Virus record (IMG/VR): IMGVR_UViG_3300027782_000016
Location: 1 to 28,351 of that record
Strand: one strand, 5' to 3'
Origin: a virus
Length of the DNA: 28,351 bases
Every line of letters begins with the position of its first letter. Within the stretch, counting starts at the first letter, position 1. A model generated the notes under the pieces. It worked only from the letters and a program-made list of their open reading frames with translations. It was not told the origin of the DNA and ran no database searches. Shown here piece by piece: positions 1-8,017 of the stretch. Both the position numbers and the translations under genes were made by a program.

Positions 1-127
1 AGAGCAATTAGCAAATAGGCTAGAGAAACTCTTGAAAGCGTTTAAAGGTGGTCGTTTCACAGATGAGACCTTTGCGTTGATGGAGATTGAAATAAAAAGG
101 ATTCAATCAGAATTATTAGAAATTGAA
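1..127. repeat. Terminal direct repeat, left copy (contig closure)
   Basis: These 127 bases are identical to 28225-28351. The protease reading frame continues without interruption from the right end into the left end when the two copies are merged, so the repeat marks circular closure of the sequence. A length of 127 equals a common maximum assembler k-mer, which suggests an assembly overlap rather than a biological terminal repeat. The true length is then 28,224 bp. Confidence 0.95.
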
Positions 128-247
128 ATCGTTAAAGAAATCACTCAGACCGAGCAATCACCTGAGCCGATTATCGAAGAAATTAAAAACAATGATGAAC
201 AAGTCCTGAAGGCAATTAAAGAATTTAATAAAATATTAAAAAAGTAA
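1..247 (+). CDS. HK97-type prohead protease, C-terminal part (gene starts at 27716)
   Basis: This is the 3' end of the prohead protease gene that begins at ATG 27716 and crosses the join; merged, it encodes 251 residues. The frame enters as codon GAG at position 2 and ends at TAA 245-247. The part here is a charged, Glu/Lys-rich helical tail outside the catalytic core, which lies in the right-hand segment. Such tails often act as scaffold-like or self-cleaved regions, but that role is inferred. A TTG at 32 could be taken as a start if the contig were treated as linear, but it is internal. The capsid gene starts 2 nt downstream. Confidence 0.9.
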   Translation, partial: EQLANRLEKLLKAFKGGRFTDETFALMEIEIKRIQSELLEIEIVKEITQTEQSPEPIIEEIKNNDEQVLKAIKEFNKILKK

Positions 248-249
248 AA

Positions 250-1338
250 ATGGAAAACGTAATTAACGAAATGGCTGAGAACCTTAAAGGTTTTCAAGCA
301 AACATCGAAGCTAAGTTAGAAGAAACTAAGTCTGAGATAAGAGTTGTAAGAGATGAAGCACAAAAACAATTTGATGCTCAAGCTGCTGCAACAAAAAAAG
401 CTGCAAAGCGTGAAGTAAAACATCTTGATGAGGTTATCATTGAGAAGTTAGATGGCAAATTGGATGATATGGAAAAACAAATGAAGTCTAACGGAAAATT
501 CCGTTTAGATTTATCTGATGTTAAGTCTATGACTTTATCTGCAAGTTTAACTGGAGATGCTCAAGCATCTTATGCTCTTAATGCATCTATCTTACCAAGT
601 CAAGCAATCAACTTCCGTGATTTAGTACCAACTGTAAGAAGTGAGTCAGGTCTTTATGTATTCTACAAAGAGACTGCTACTGCTAACAACATTGCTGCTC
701 AAACTGAAGGTTCTAACAAAGGTGAGAATAGCTACGCATTAAGCGAGGTTAAAGTTGTAAATGACTACATAGCTGGTTTTTCAACTTTCTCTAAGCAAAT
801 GGCTAGAAGTTTACCTTTCTTGAGTACAACTTTACCAAGAATGTTAACTAGAGATTTCTACAAAGCTGAGAATGCTGCGTTTTTCTCTACTGTATCTGCT
901 GCTGCAACTGGTTCTACTACAACTGCTGAAACTGTTGATTTAAAGCAATTAGTTGACTATATCGCAAATCAAAAGAGTGCAAACTTTGTATCTTCTGTTG
1001 CTTTAGTAAGCCCTGCTCAATTAGGTCGCTTATTGAAAGAAACTATTGCTGCTGGTTATTATGCTGGTGCTGGTAGTGTTATTGTTAATCCTAATGGTGG
1101 CATCACAATATGGGGTACTCCTGTAATTGCTGCTTCTTGGGTTACTGATGATAAAGTACTTATTTTAGATAACAACTTCGTAGAAAGAATTGAGGTTGAA
1201 GGAATGGCTATTGAGTTCTCTTATGAGAATGCTAGTAACTTCCAACAAAATATGGTTACTGCTCGTATCGAGTGTTATGAAGATATTAACTTAATGCAAC
1301 CAACTTCAGCAATTTATGCTGACTTAGGAAACGTATAG
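250..1338 (+). CDS. Major capsid protein, HK97 fold
   Basis: This 362-residue protein forms the icosahedral shell. Residues about 1-80 are highly charged with heptad-like spacing (repeated Glu/Lys, few aromatics) and look like the coiled-coil delta/scaffold domain that HK97-type prohead proteases remove during maturation. The remainder (from about residue 85) is the mixed alpha/beta, Ala/Thr/Ser-rich part expected of the HK97 shell domain, ending in a segment with paired acidic residues. It directly follows the prohead protease gene by 2 nt, the usual order portal-protease-capsid. An intrinsic terminator lies 26 nt after the stop, consistent with a very highly expressed gene. The family call rests on gene order and general sequence character; the exact protease cleavage site is not evident. 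Confidence 0.92.
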   Translation: MENVINEMAENLKGFQANIEAKLEETKSEIRVVRDEAQKQFDAQAAATKKAAKREVKHLDEVIIEKLDGKLDDMEKQMKSNGKFRLDLSDVKSMTLSASLTGDAQASYALNASILPSQAINFRDLVPTVRSESGLYVFYKETATANNIAAQTEGSNKGENSYALSEVKVVNDYIAGFSTFSKQMARSLPFLSTTLPRMLTRDFYKAENAAFFSTVSAAATGSTTTAETVDLKQLVDYIANQKSANFVSSVALVSPAQLGRLLKETIAAGYYAGAGSVIVNPNGGITIWGTPVIAASWVTDDKVLILDNNFVERIEVEGMAIEFSYENASNFQQNMVTARIECYEDINLMQPTSAIYADLGNV

Positions 1339-1363
1339 TTCTAATCTTACATAGATATAAAGA

Positions 1364-1391
1364 CCCCTTACTTAATAGTAGGGGGTTTTTT
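1364..1391 (+). terminator. Rho-independent terminator after capsid gene
   Basis: The stem CCCCTTACT (1364-1372) pairs with AGTAGGGGG (1377-1385) over 9 bp with one G-U pair. The loop is TAAT and six T follow (1386-1391). It sits between the capsid and the connector genes, so it probably limits read-through into the less abundant neck proteins. Confidence 0.9.
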
Positions 1392-1404
1392 ATTATAAAT
1401 AATG

Positions 1405-1412
1405 TAAATTTG
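1405..1412 (+). promoter_or_regulatory. Bacteroidota -7 box TAAATTTG
   Basis: The box matches the consensus TAnnTTTG and lies 12 nt before the connector ATG and just after the capsid terminator. That is a sensible place to restart transcription. No TTTG -33 element is visible at 19-21 nt upstream (the place is taken by the terminator G and T runs), so the promoter may be weak. Confidence 0.5.
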
Positions 1413-1424
1413 TAAAAAAGATGT

Positions 1425-1958
1425 ATGGCATATTCTAATTTTATTATAGATTATACTTTAACCGATACTGCTCCAGTTGTTGAACCTGTTACACTTGCAG
1501 AGGCTAAATTGTATTGCAGAGTAAGTAGTTCTATTGATGATACTCAAATCTCTTTAATGATTAAACAAGCAAGAGAAGCCATTGAAGTAGGCACAGGTTT
1601 GAGTTTAATTCCTAAGACTGCAGTTGTTTGGTTTACTAATTTTGATGGCAATTTTAACCTTCCTTATGGTCCAGTAAATAGTTTTACTTCATTAATTGAC
1701 CAAAATAATAATACAATTGTAGCTGCTGATTATACTTTAGTAGGTGGTAAGTTTCCACAATTACAAAGACCTGCTTTTAGAAATTTAAAGGCTACTTACA
1801 CAGTTGGATATGCAACTATCCCAAATGACCTAAAGATTGCTATTTTAGATCAAGTGTCTTACGATTACGAGAATAGAGGATTAGATTCAGATACAGGTAT
1901 TTGTGAAAAGTCTTGGAAAGCCTGTCAACGCTGGACAAGAATAAGCCCAATATTATGA
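1425..1958 (+). CDS. Head-tail connector (HK97 gp6-like adaptor)
   Basis: This 177-residue protein resembles the phage connector family that binds under the portal and forms the first ring of the neck. The N-terminal segment has PVTLAEAKLYCRV, typical of these adaptors, followed by DDTQISLMIKQAREAIE. A C-terminal helix follows YTVGYATIPNDLKIAI and ends near YDYENRG, a common arrangement in gp6-like proteins. It starts the neck gene series after the capsid terminator and overlaps the next gene by 4 nt (ATGA at 1955-1958), indicating translational coupling. The assignment is from motif recognition and position. Confidence 0.85.
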   Translation: MAYSNFIIDYTLTDTAPVVEPVTLAEAKLYCRVSSSIDDTQISLMIKQAREAIEVGTGLSLIPKTAVVWFTNFDGNFNLPYGPVNSFTSLIDQNNNTIVAADYTLVGGKFPQLQRPAFRNLKATYTVGYATIPNDLKIAILDQVSYDYENRGLDSDTGICEKSWKACQRWTRISPIL

Positions 1959-2296
1959 GATTAGGAAGCAAGAAAGGAATTTATGTGGATGCCAATACAA
2001 TGTACTCTGAAATAGGCTTATATGTGCCTACAAGGACTGCTGATGGGCAAGGTGGCTTTACGACTACTTTTGCCTTACAAGGTACTGTATTTGGTGATTT
2101 TAGACCTGAAAACCAAAATAGAGCTTTATTGGAGGCACAATTGAGTTTTACTCGTTCTGCTAAGTTATTTATTAGGTGCGATGTAACAATTAACAATAAT
2201 TACCAAATAGAGGTAGAAGGCGATAGATATACAATACACTCTATTAAGGATGTAGAGGACCAATTTAGATTTTATGAAATATTAATGTACTTCTAA
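1955..2296 (+). CDS. Head-tail joining / head closure protein
   Basis: This 113-residue protein is read from ATG 1955, which overlaps the previous stop as ATGA. A longer frame opens at 1913 but would overlap the connector gene by 46 nt, so the 1955 start is preferred. The sequence has the beta-rich pattern of SPP1 gp16-type joining proteins: an early IGLYVPTRTADGQGGF stretch, a central FGDFRPENQNR turn, and the ending YTIHSIKDVEDQFRFYEI, close to the usual motif in which the protein must report its sequence deviation around a conserved R/Y core. It would close the head after DNA packaging and seat the tail. It overlaps the next gene by 1 nt (TAATG). Confidence 0.78.
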   Translation: MRLGSKKGIYVDANTMYSEIGLYVPTRTADGQGGFTTTFALQGTVFGDFRPENQNRALLEAQLSFTRSAKLFIRCDVTINNNYQIEVEGDRYTIHSIKDVEDQFRFYEILMYF

Positions 2297-2820
2297 TGGC
2301 ATTTGCAGTAAGTTTAAGTGGAATTAAAGAACTTGAAGGAAAGTTAAATAAATTAACTACTGCGTTAAAAGAAGATGTAAGTAATGAAATAAACGCATCT
2401 GCTCTTAAGATTGAGAATCAAGCTAAAAGATTAGCACCAGTAAATTTTGGTCAATTAAGGAACCAAATAGCATTAACTAAGGATAGTGAATTAACATATA
2501 CAGTTGCAGCAAACGCTTCATATTCTGCTTATGTTGAATTTGGTACTGGACCACAAGTAAATGTTCCAGCTGACTTTACATCTTATGCTCAACAATTTAA
2601 AGGAAAAAGTGGTGGCAAGTTTAAAGATATGGTTGAAGCCTTAACTTTGTGGGTAAAAAGAAAGGGTATTGGTAATGGCAGAAATGATAAAAGTTTAGCT
2701 TATGTAATAGCTTTAAGCATACTAAGAAAAGGTATGAGACCTCAACCATTCTTAATACCAGCCTATGAAATGGAAAAACCTAAACTTATACAAAGACTAA
2801 ATAAATTATTAAATGCTTAA
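2296..2820 (+). CDS. HK97 gp10-like tail completion/morphogenesis protein
   Basis: This 174-residue protein belongs to the HK97-gp10-like neck/tail completion family. Visible hallmarks are the helical N-terminus, the LKIENQAKRLAPVNFGQLRNQI segment region (residues about 36-56), then alternating strands with ASYSAYVEFGTGPQ, where the YxxYVEFGTG signature is strongly conserved in the family. The C-terminus has RPQPFLIPAYE, also typical. It lies between the head closure protein and the tail terminator, its usual place. The start ATG overlaps the previous stop (TAATG) and its end overlaps the next gene by 8 nt. Confidence 0.88.
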   Translation: MAFAVSLSGIKELEGKLNKLTTALKEDVSNEINASALKIENQAKRLAPVNFGQLRNQIALTKDSELTYTVAANASYSAYVEFGTGPQVNVPADFTSYAQQFKGKSGGKFKDMVEALTLWVKRKGIGNGRNDKSLAYVIALSILRKGMRPQPFLIPAYEMEKPKLIQRLNKLLNA

Positions 2821-3220
2821 TCCTAATATAGAAATAAAGAAGTGGTTTTATACTAACTTGACAAGCTCAAGTGCATTGCCTGTTTACGATGGTATTGCAC
2901 CTGATAATGCACCTAATGAGTATATCATTATGAGTGGCAGAACTTCTAATCAGGATCAAGGTAAAATCAGCTATACTAACTCGGTTACACTTGATGTTGA
3001 CATTGTCATAAAAAATAGTAACTTTGGTTATAAAAGAGCCGAAACGATAAGCGATTTAATACTAAATGCAATCAATTCAGACACGGATATTACCCTTGCA
3101 AATGGGTTTTATGCTTCAAGTTTGGTGGTAGGTGCAATTAGAAATTTAGATGGTTTAAACCCTTTGGACAACGTATTTAGAACAATAATAACTTATAATT
3201 TAATAATAACTCAAAATTAA
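2813..3220 (+). CDS. Tail terminator/completion protein (DUF3168-like)
   Basis: This 135-residue protein probably caps the growing tail tube and joins it to the head. The region PVYDGIAPDNAPNEYIIMSG matches the typical N-terminal pattern (P.Y....P.....PYI..g) of DUF3168-like tail completion proteins. It is followed by strands with VTLDVDIVIKN and a helix for which AETISDLILNAI is characteristic. The C-terminal strands NVFRTIITYNLII fit the last conserved segment. It sits immediately before the tail tube gene, as expected. Confidence 0.78.
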   Translation: MLNPNIEIKKWFYTNLTSSSALPVYDGIAPDNAPNEYIIMSGRTSNQDQGKISYTNSVTLDVDIVIKNSNFGYKRAETISDLILNAINSDTDITLANGFYASSLVVGAIRNLDGLNPLDNVFRTIITYNLIITQN

Positions 3221-3226
3221 AATAAA

Positions 3227-3676
3227 ATGGCAGAAACAAAAGTAAGCGGTAGGGATTATATCCTTTTAGCTGACATAGACAACGATGGTACTTTTAAACC
3301 AGTTGCTTGTCTAACTACAAACTCATTGACATCAACTAACGACACTATTGATGCAACTTCTAAGTGTGGTAATCAATACCAACCTAGTCCAGTATTTTCT
3401 CAATCTTTTGATTGTGAAGGATTTGCGATTGATGAAACAGGTACTCCAAGTAAAGATAGCTACCAACAATTGTATGCTGCTCACGCTGCTAAGACTTTGT
3501 TTGCTATTAAAATGGGTAAAGCAACTCCAACTTCTGGAGATATTACTTATGGTGGTGTTGGTTCATTAGTATTTATTAGTGATTTTGGAGTACAAGCAGA
3601 TGATGCAGATGATGTTAAATTTACTGCAACATTCGTAGTAAGTGTTCCACCAATTACACAAACTGAAACTGTATAA
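3227..3676 (+). CDS. Major tail (tube) protein
   Basis: This 149-residue protein forms the stacked rings of the tail tube. It resembles TP901-1-type major tail proteins: an N-terminal strand GRDYILLADIDNDG, then a segment from CLTTNSLTSTNDTIDATSKC with the conserved switch from a beta strand to a D/T-rich loop, and a C-terminal strand pair VKFTATFVVSV. The position between tail terminator and tail chaperones supports the call. A related tube-like domain occurs a second time in the gene at 8018. Confidence 0.85.
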   Translation: MAETKVSGRDYILLADIDNDGTFKPVACLTTNSLTSTNDTIDATSKCGNQYQPSPVFSQSFDCEGFAIDETGTPSKDSYQQLYAAHAAKTLFAIKMGKATPTSGDITYGGVGSLVFISDFGVQADDADDVKFTATFVVSVPPITQTETV

Positions 3677-3686
3677 CCAATAACCT

Positions 3687-4052
3687 ATGTTTGAATTAAG
3701 ACTGAACAACAACACAACAATCCCTTTAAAATGGGGTACTTGGGCGATGAAAAGATTTTGCGAATTAGAGAATAAATCTCTTTTAGACTTAATCAATATT
3801 TTATCAAGTGGGGCTTTTGAATTAGGAACAATAGTGCATATAATCCAAGCATCTGCCGAAAGTGGATGCAAAACACTAAATCAACCAATTGAGTTTAACG
3901 ATGTAATCGTTTGCGACTGGATAGATGAAGTAGGAGGATTATCTGCAAAAGATGGTCAGCTAATAGAGTTTATTAAATTTATGCAGACATCAATGGTTCC
4001 TGAAACAAAAGAAACTGCCGAAGTAACAAAGGATAAAGGAAAAAAAAAATAG
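3687..4052 (+). CDS. Tail assembly chaperone, short form (lambda gpG analogue)
   Basis: This 121-residue protein lies between tail tube and tape measure, the position of the tail assembly chaperone that holds the tape measure before tube polymerisation. It begins with FELRLNNNTTIPLKWGTWAMKRFCELE, a pattern common in chaperones of Bacteroidota phages, and ends with a Lys run encoded by an A10 tract directly before the TAG stop. A -1 slip on that tract joins it to the downstream frame and gives a second, longer product of about 223 residues. Confidence 0.82.
   Translation: MFELRLNNNTTIPLKWGTWAMKRFCELENKSLLDLINILSSGAFELGTIVHIIQASAESGCKTLNQPIEFNDVIVCDWIDEVGGLSAKDGQLIEFIKFMQTSMVPETKETAEVTKDKGKKK
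4040..4052 (+). promoter_or_regulatory. Programmed -1 frameshift site (A10 run before TAG)
   Basis: Ten A residues (4040-4049) immediately precede the TAG of the short chaperone. The -1 frame has a TAA at 4034-4036 and is open from 4037 onward, so the only window in which a switch gives a longer protein is 4037-4052, exactly the A run. After the slip the frame reads IGIYSWDSIIILAIEVG and continues into the 4100-4357 frame with no stop. No ATG precedes that frame. This is the G/GT arrangement known from lambda. Confidence 0.85.
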
Positions 4053-4099
4053 GAATTTATAGCTGGGATTCAATAATTATTCTCGCAATAGAAGTTGGC

Positions 4100-4357
4100 T
4101 TGACAATTAATGAGTTTTGGCAACTTACTTGGCGGGAATTTTTATTATATAAAAAGGCTTACGAGAATCAGCAGATAAAGGAGTGGGAAAGAACAAGAAC
4201 TTTAGCTTATATGATTTATAGGTCTAATTCAACGGATAAAAATCCTAAGAGTATAAAGTCTTTCTTTCCTTTGCCTAGTGATGAAGTAGAAGAGGAAAAG
4301 CCAAAACTAACGCAAGAACAACTAGCAAGAACATTAAAGTTGTACGGAGTAAAATAA
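4100..4357 (+). CDS. Tail chaperone T-domain, made as -1 frameshift extension
   Basis: This frame encodes the C-terminal half of the long tail chaperone (lambda gpT analogue). Taken alone it could begin at TTG 4100 (85 residues), but the frame is open back to 4037 and lacks an ATG, so the natural product is the fusion starting at 3687 and shifting at the A10 run. The sequence contains TINEFWQLTWREFLLYKKAY and an arginine-rich helix RTRTLAYMIYRSN, as in gpT-like proteins of Bacteroidota phages, then a short acidic tail. The tape measure gene begins 4 nt after its stop. Confidence 0.82.
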   Translation: MTINEFWQLTWREFLLYKKAYENQQIKEWERTRTLAYMIYRSNSTDKNPKSIKSFFPLPSDEVEEEKPKLTQEQLARTLKLYGVK

Positions 4358-4361
4358 TAAA

Positions 4362-6047
4362 ATGGCACAAGAAACATTAAAAATTACGATAACGGCTGAC
4401 AATAAACAAGCCGTTCAAAATATACAGGAAACTGTTACTGCTACAACTCAATTAGGTGCTGCATTTAAAAGAGTAACACCAATAACTAATCAAGTTAATC
4501 AGTCTTTAGTCAATGTTTCAAGGGTTGCTCAGGATGCTCCTTATGGTTTTATCGGTATTGCGAATAACTTAAACCCTTTATTAGAATCATTCCAAAGTTT
4601 AAAACAAACAACTGGGTCAGCAAGTAGTGCTTTAAAGGAGATGGCTAAGGGCTTAATGGGACCAGCAGGTATTGGTCTTGCATTAGGTGTCGTTTCCTCT
4701 TTAATAGTCGCATTTGGTCCTAAAATAGCAAAATTTATTAATGGTACAGATGAAGCTAGTGAAGCACAAGATAAGTTTGCAGAAAGTTTAAATAAGGCAA
4801 GAGCAAGTGCAAGTGAAAGTGGAATAAAATTACAAGCATATATAAATATAGCAGATGATGCTACAATAGCAGATGATAAAAGAGCAAATGCTTTAAAGTT
4901 TGTTATTGATGAATTAGGTAAAGTAAATAAAGCCTATGCATCAACAATCAAAACAACAGATCAAGCAAAAGCAGCAGTAGTTTTATATACACAGGCTTTA
5001 GTTGCTCAAGCTATTACTTCAAGATATGTAGATGAAATTGCTGATAAAACAATTAAGTTAGCAGATGCTAATAAAAAAGCAATAGCAGCAGCAGAAGAGT
5101 ATAATAAGACTATTGAAAGGTCTAAGACAATGACTAATGGTTATGTTGATGCTTCAGTAACACAAGCTGCAACAATAAACACAGCTGAAAAAGCATATGT
5201 CGGTGCTGCAAATGAAGCAGTTAATCTTAATAATTCAATACAAGATTTAAACAAATCATTAATTGAAACAATTAAAGGTGCTGCAGTAAATCCATTTAAT
5301 ACAGTTACTAACGGAGCAAAAGAATTAGATAAAACTATTATAAATGTTAATAAGAACTATAAAGAGTTTAAGAAATTAACTCCAGAACAAGTTGGAACAT
5401 TTATTCCACAGGAAAGAAATGCTTTACCAACACTATTAGCACCTCAATCTCCTTTAACTAAAGGTCCATCTCAAGCTATTTTAGATGCACAAGCAATTGC
5501 ATTAGCAGCTACCGAACAAGCTAAATTTAATTATTTATTAAATGAGGCTGAAGTAACATCTAAATTCCTTGCTGAAGGTCTTGGAAATGTATTTCAAGCA
5601 TTGCAAAGTGGTGATAACATTGGAGAATCAGTTTTAAATGTATTTAAGGATATGGTTTTTCAACTTGCACAAATGGTAGTACAAGCCTTAATATTTAAAG
5701 GAATTATGACTGCTTTAGGAATGGGTGGAGCAGCTGGAACAACTAATGGCTTAACTGGAGGATTACTTGGTGGGTTAGGTAAGTTATTAGGATTTACTCC
5801 AATGGCTGAAGGTGGAATAGTAAGCAAACCTACATTTGCTATGGTTGGAGAGGGTGGAGAAAGTGAAGCAGTTATGCCTTTGTCAAAATTAGATACTATG
5901 TTAGGTAATGCTTTTTCAAGTGGAACAAAGAGTGGTAATTCTATTACTGGAGGTCAATTTGTATTAAGAGGTCAAGATTTACTACTTGCAGTAAATAGAA
6001 GTCAAAAGGCATCAAGTATTAAAGGACAATCAATCAGTTTAGCATAA
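4362..6047 (+). CDS. Tail tape measure protein
   Basis: This 561-residue protein sets tail length. It shows long Ala/Lys/Glu-rich helical stretches, a hydrophobic segment at about residues 95-120 (GIGLALGVVSSLIVAFG) that may enter the host membrane, a second hydrophobic stretch near residues 430-460, and the typical C-terminal tape measure motif PMAEGGIVSKPTFAMVGEGG followed by SEAVMPLSKL. By the rule of about 0.15 nm per residue the tail would be roughly 80 nm, which is short to medium for a siphovirus (inferred). The stop overlaps the ATG of the tail tip gene (TAATG). Confidence 0.9.
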   Translation: MAQETLKITITADNKQAVQNIQETVTATTQLGAAFKRVTPITNQVNQSLVNVSRVAQDAPYGFIGIANNLNPLLESFQSLKQTTGSASSALKEMAKGLMGPAGIGLALGVVSSLIVAFGPKIAKFINGTDEASEAQDKFAESLNKARASASESGIKLQAYINIADDATIADDKRANALKFVIDELGKVNKAYASTIKTTDQAKAAVVLYTQALVAQAITSRYVDEIADKTIKLADANKKAIAAAEEYNKTIERSKTMTNGYVDASVTQAATINTAEKAYVGAANEAVNLNNSIQDLNKSLIETIKGAAVNPFNTVTNGAKELDKTIINVNKNYKEFKKLTPEQVGTFIPQERNALPTLLAPQSPLTKGPSQAILDAQAIALAATEQAKFNYLLNEAEVTSKFLAEGLGNVFQALQSGDNIGESVLNVFKDMVFQLAQMVVQALIFKGIMTALGMGGAAGTTNGLTGGLLGGLGKLLGFTPMAEGGIVSKPTFAMVGEGGESEAVMPLSKLDTMLGNAFSSGTKSGNSITGGQFVLRGQDLLLAVNRSQKASSIKGQSISLA

Positions 6048-8008
6048 TGCCTTACGGATTAAGATATACAATAACTCAAATCTTAAGGAATGGTACTAAT
6101 CAAGTACTTGAGATTTATGAGAAAGATTATGTTGCTGGGATAGTTAAAACCTATAAGCCAGTATCAATAATAGTTCAGCCTAACTCAAATGAGGAATATC
6201 CATATCCTACAATAATATCTACTCAGCTTAACTTTTCTATATTATTAGAAACGCAAGATGATTATGACCAATTCCCTAATGTACTTAGTCAAGATGATAG
6301 GAAATATTATGTAGTACTTAAAGAGAGTACAAACGTAATGTGGAGAGGTTATATGTTTAATGATTATACCCAAATGGGTTTTTCAACAGGCATAACTCAA
6401 GCAGACTTTACTTGTATTGATGGTATCTCTTTTATACAAAATATTGAATATGTAAGAGATGATAGTATTAATCAATTAGACACTCAATTAAATGTAATTA
6501 GTGATGGCTTAAAGTTATTAGCTTATCCAGATGTATTAAATCTAGTTGTCGCTTGTTCATATTTTGCAGAAGGAATGGCTAATAGATCAGCAAATACAAA
6601 TAATGAGCCATTTAGCCAAATCTACCAATATAGAAGGGATTTTATGAATGAGTCTTATTATGATATTATTGGAAAAATAATGACATCATTTAATTGTAGA
6701 ATGTTTCAAGCTAATGGAGATTGGTGGATATGCTCAATGAATGAAATGGCATCTGCTACAAATTATTATACTAAATATAATATTTTATCTACTCCTACAA
6801 TTACAAGTAGTGGTGTTTTAAGTAATACAGTTAACATTTTACCTTATGCAGATGGAAATGTGCATTTTATAAATAATAGTCAAATAAAGCTATATAAGAA
6901 AGGATTTTATAATATACAAGGCAGAGGTGCTTATGAATCAGCTTTAAACTATTGCGACAATGCAAACTTAAAGTTAAATGCTTTCCCAACTAATACTGCA
7001 ACTGGGTTTATTTTAGGTGCAACAGGTACTTCAACGGCTACAATAGTTCCAGATACGGCAGGTCAATTTGATAGAGTTTCTTTAGTAAGAAATGCAAGTG
7101 GATTAGCTAGTCTTGAGAATGGAAATTTAGCTGCTCCAAATTATTACCTTCCTTACATTGGTGAAGTTCCTTTTAAGTTAAGTTTTGAACATACAACTTC
7201 AACAGGTGCTAAATTGCAAATTACACTCAATACATCAGGAGGACTTAGATATTTAGATACTAATGGACAATGGCAATCTTCGGTACGAAATTTAACAATA
7301 GACCCATCTGAAAATTTTACTACATATACTAGAGACATTCCACCATATATTGTTACTGGTAGTCCAGTTTTTGGGTATTTAAAGTTTAAGATAATATGTG
7401 ATGCATCAGGTCAATCATCCCTATTACAAAACTTTATTATACAAAGAGGGGATAGTGAAGTTAAATTTATACAAGCTAATTTTAATCCGAATAATTTAGA
7501 TCAATCTACTTTAAAAGTATTTGAGCAACCTTATGGGAATAACTATCCTACTTTGACTAATTATTCATCAAATAAAGGTGTTTTATGTGCTTCAGATGGC
7601 ACATTTTTAAAGAATTGGTATTCATCATCTACAATGGGTACTCCTAACTTTGCAATTGATTTAATTACTTATATGACTTATCAAAATATAAGAAACTTAA
7701 ATAAGAATGTGGCAACTGTTGAATGTGATCTAGGAGAGCATATAAGTAGTGGTAATTTTGTTTATTTAGATAAGGTATTTACTACAACTGATACAGTTAC
7801 AGGCAATTTGTCTTATAATGGCAAGAAGTTCATTATGAATAGAGTTAGCCAAAATTCTTATGTAAATGAACTAAATTCAGTTCAATTAATAGAAGTAAGT
7901 AATGCTCAAATATATGAACCTCCATTCTTTATTATGCCAACATATATAACAGATATAGGTCAACTTGGTCCATTTTGGAACTTACAATTAAATATTAATA
8001 TAGTTTAA
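6047..8008 (+). CDS. Putative tail tip/hub structural protein
   Basis: This 653-residue protein follows the tape measure, the place of distal tail and hub proteins. The N-terminal 150 residues form a beta-rich block with TYKPVSIIVQPNSNEEYPYP and VVLKESTNVMWRGYMFNDYTQ, like the first domain of tail tip proteins. Residues about 200-235 read YYDIIGKIMTSFNCRMFQ followed by NGDWWICSMNE, a pattern shared by hub-like proteins in Bacteroidota phages. Residues about 330-480 look like a separate beta-sandwich, perhaps carbohydrate-binding. I do not recognise a catalytic motif, so the precise role is unknown. Its stop codon is the TAA of the -7 box for the next gene. Confidence 0.65.
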   Translation: MPYGLRYTITQILRNGTNQVLEIYEKDYVAGIVKTYKPVSIIVQPNSNEEYPYPTIISTQLNFSILLETQDDYDQFPNVLSQDDRKYYVVLKESTNVMWRGYMFNDYTQMGFSTGITQADFTCIDGISFIQNIEYVRDDSINQLDTQLNVISDGLKLLAYPDVLNLVVACSYFAEGMANRSANTNNEPFSQIYQYRRDFMNESYYDIIGKIMTSFNCRMFQANGDWWICSMNEMASATNYYTKYNILSTPTITSSGVLSNTVNILPYADGNVHFINNSQIKLYKKGFYNIQGRGAYESALNYCDNANLKLNAFPTNTATGFILGATGTSTATIVPDTAGQFDRVSLVRNASGLASLENGNLAAPNYYLPYIGEVPFKLSFEHTTSTGAKLQITLNTSGGLRYLDTNGQWQSSVRNLTIDPSENFTTYTRDIPPYIVTGSPVFGYLKFKIICDASGQSSLLQNFIIQRGDSEVKFIQANFNPNNLDQSTLKVFEQPYGNNYPTLTNYSSNKGVLCASDGTFLKNWYSSSTMGTPNFAIDLITYMTYQNIRNLNKNVATVECDLGEHISSGNFVYLDKVFTTTDTVTGNLSYNGKKFIMNRVSQNSYVNELNSVQLIEVSNAQIYEPPFFIMPTYITDIGQLGPFWNLQLNINIV

Positions 8009-8013
8009 CTTTG
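8006..8013 (+). promoter_or_regulatory. Bacteroidota -7 box TAACTTTG
   Basis: This exact TAnnTTTG box uses the stop codon of the preceding gene and ends 4 nt before ATG 8018. Since transcription starts about 4-7 nt after such boxes, the message would be nearly leaderless. No clear -33 TTTG is present at the right distance (one lies 28 nt upstream). Confidence 0.42.
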
Positions 8014-8017
8014 CAAT

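Noticed and set aside
3348-3569. Second + frame inside the tail tube gene
   Set aside because: The product is Leu/Val-rich without motifs and lies inside a well-supported gene.
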